Positions 62,818 to 64,000 of a stretch of DNA of 64,000 nt are shown here, in pieces; within the stretch, counting starts at the first letter, position 1, and every line of letters begins with the position of its first letter. Below the pieces are notes generated by a model. That model searched no databases. It was not told where the DNA came from and was given only the letters and a program-made list of their open reading frames with translations. Made by a program: the position numbers and the translations under genes. This DNA comes from Salinibacter grassmerensis (GTDB lineage: Bacteria > Bacteroidota > Rhodothermia > Rhodothermales > Salinibacteraceae): positions 372,001 to 436,000 of the forward strand of contig NZ_CAMTTF010000003.1 in NCBI RefSeq assembly GCF_947077765.1. The letters are read 5' to 3'.

Positions 62818-63839
62818 AGCGCCCCTGGCTCGTCGGTTTGGGGCTAACGGCGGTCTTGATCGTCACGGTCGGGGCGGCCGTGGCGGTGGGCAGCACCACC
62901 ACGGCCTGGGTCGACGTGTACCGGGTCCTTGCCCACCGGCTCTTCGGCCTCGGCCCGGCCCCGGACCCGACGGTCGATCGCATCGTGTGGCGCCTGCGCC
63001 TCCCGCGGGCCGTCCTGGCCTGTGTCGTCGGCGGTGGGCTCTCCATCATCGGGGTGGCGATGCAGACGCTCGTGCGCAACCCGCTCGCGGAGCCCTACAT
63101 TCTGGGCATCTCTAGCGGCGCCTCGGCCGGGGCGTCGTTTTTCTACCTCGGCTTCCTGCCGCCCCTGCTTAGCAAAACCCTGACGATGCCCCTAGCTGCC
63201 TTCATCGGCGGACTGGCCTCCATCACGATCGTTTATCTCGTGGCCCGCGATGGCCTTCGCGTGTCGGTGGCCCGGCTGCTACTGGCCGGGGTGGCGATGT
63301 CTGCCCTCATGGCCTCCCTGACCTCGTTCGTCACTTTTTCCTCCCCGGAGCCGGACAAGCTGCGGGCGGTGCTCTTCTGGCTGCTCGGCTCGCTGAGCGG
63401 GGCGCGGTGGGAAATTCTCCCCATCCCGGCCGTCACAACCGCCCTCGGCCTCGGGGCGATGATGGTCCTCGCCCGCCCGCTCGACACCATGCTCGTGGGC
63501 GAGGAGCCGGCACAGAGCCTCGGGATGCCGGTCGAGGCCCTCAAGCGCGGCCTCATTGTCCTGGCGACGTTGGTTACGGGCACACTGGTGGCCGTCTCCG
63601 GCGCCATCGGATTCGTCGGGCTCATCGTGCCACATGCCGTCCGCCTGCTCGTGGGCGTGCCGCACCGGCGCCTCGTGCCCCTGAGCTTCGTCGGCGGGGC
63701 CATCTTCCTCTGCTGGGCCGACCTCGCCGCCCGCACGGTCTTGCCAGGCCAGGAGCTGCCCGTGGGCATCCTCACCGCCCTGTGCGGGGTGCCCTTCTTC
63801 CTGGTGCTGCTCCGCCGCCGCGCCTACCACTTTGGGTGA
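62814..63839 (+). CDS. FecCD/BtuC-type ABC importer permease
   Basis: 341 residues with about ten membrane helices. FecCD signatures: WRLRLPRAVLACVVGGGLSIIGVAMQTLVRNPLAEPYILGISSGAS in pieces, LFWLLGSLSGARW, and SGAIGFVGLIVPHAVRLLVG with PHRRLVPLSFVGGAIFLCWADLAART after it. It forms the membrane channel for cobalamin or iron-chelate import with the binding protein encoded just before (ATGA overlap). The ATPase gene is expected to follow and probably starts at 63982, past a 142-bp spacer. Confidence 0.93.
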   Translation: MKRPWLVGLGLTAVLIVTVGAAVAVGSTTTAWVDVYRVLAHRLFGLGPAPDPTVDRIVWRLRLPRAVLACVVGGGLSIIGVAMQTLVRNPLAEPYILGISSGASAGASFFYLGFLPPLLSKTLTMPLAAFIGGLASITIVYLVARDGLRVSVARLLLAGVAMSALMASLTSFVTFSSPEPDKLRAVLFWLLGSLSGARWEILPIPAVTTALGLGAMMVLARPLDTMLVGEEPAQSLGMPVEALKRGLIVLATLVTGTLVAVSGAIGFVGLIVPHAVRLLVGVPHRRLVPLSFVGGAIFLCWADLAARTVLPGQELPVGILTALCGVPFFLVLLRRRAYHFG

Positions 63840-63981
63840 CCGGCCATTTCGAGGAACTGGATCGCCGATCGCGGGACGAGCCCCAGTCCTCTTCTCACAG
63901 GCCCCGCAATGCCCCTAGCAAACCTTTTCCCGGGCCCCGACGTATCGCAGACAGACGCCTTGTTCTAAACTGAATCCCCAG

Positions 63982-64000
63982 ATGCCCGACGCCTCGTCCG
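63982..64000 (+). CDS. Possible start of the ABC importer ATPase gene (cut by window edge)
   Basis: An ATG at 63982 is followed by six codons (MPDASS) to the window end. The position after a FecCD permease suggests a BtuD-type ATPase, but there is too little sequence to show it. Confidence 0.3.

Overview
The window looks like chromosome of an extremely halophilic member of the Rhodothermota/Bacteroidota, most like Salinibacter. This is inference. The grounds are high G+C, Asp/Glu-rich cytoplasmic proteins, near absence of Shine-Dalgarno sequences before start codons, Gld-type ABC genes, DUF3667 and M16-pair families, and a TrkA-type potassium channel. No ribosomal RNA gene is present to test it. 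Fifty-two protein-coding genes (three of them partial at, or uncertain near, an edge) and one tRNA are listed; no prophage, intact insertion sequence or CRISPR array was seen.

Layout. 1-3065: a type IV pilus locus on the minus strand (pilC start, a Wzy_C/O-antigen-ligase-like membrane protein, a pilin) in visibly AT-richer DNA, with a sigma54-type promoter before the pilin. 3598-10219: metabolic genes (threonine/serine dehydratase, metE, class V aminotransferase, aldo/keto reductase, CIA30 protein). 10406-22020: deoxynucleoside kinase, then an envelope block (TonB-receptor-like barrel, YihY, TamA-like Omp85, giant TamB). 22146-29270: HAD hydrolase, MFS transporter, PLP decarboxylase, a small thioredoxin-fold protein, gcvP. 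29413-33249: a DarG-like macro-domain protein with no DarT beside it, a two-RCK K+ channel, DUF3667. 33280-35847: proB-proA. 35965-41588: near-consensus promoter, then GldA/GldF/GldG-like ABC genes, DUF4340, and an LpxH-like phosphoesterase.

41628-47647: HMG-CoA lyase, a two-gene M16 peptidase operon (one active, one lacking the zinc motif), a DUF493 protein and a rhodanese lipoprotein. 47648-48212 is an empty stretch. 48213-53403: a secreted cyclase-family protein, tRNA-Arg with anticodon GCG and its terminator, then the thiamine operon thiO-thiS-thiG-thiE/tenI-thiD. 53586-56693: FAD oxidoreductase, second PLP decarboxylase, SPOR lipoprotein. 56740-60088: deoC followed by two overlapping aldehyde dehydrogenase genes, a likely deoxyribose catabolic unit. 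60192-64000: an NtrC-type sigma54 response regulator and a divergent BtuF/BtuC-type uptake operon running off the end.

How the parts fit: the sigma54-type promoter of the pilin and the NtrC-type regulator show that sigma54 control probably operates here, though nothing links the two directly. MetE makes methionine without B12 while the BtuFC-like importer may bring B12 in. The deoC-ALDH-ALDH unit would take deoxyribose-5-phosphate to glyceraldehyde-3-phosphate and acetate. TamA/TamB, YihY and LpxH-like genes serve the outer membrane. Most gene starts were set from family N-termini rather than from ribosome binding sites, because recognisable sites are rare here.
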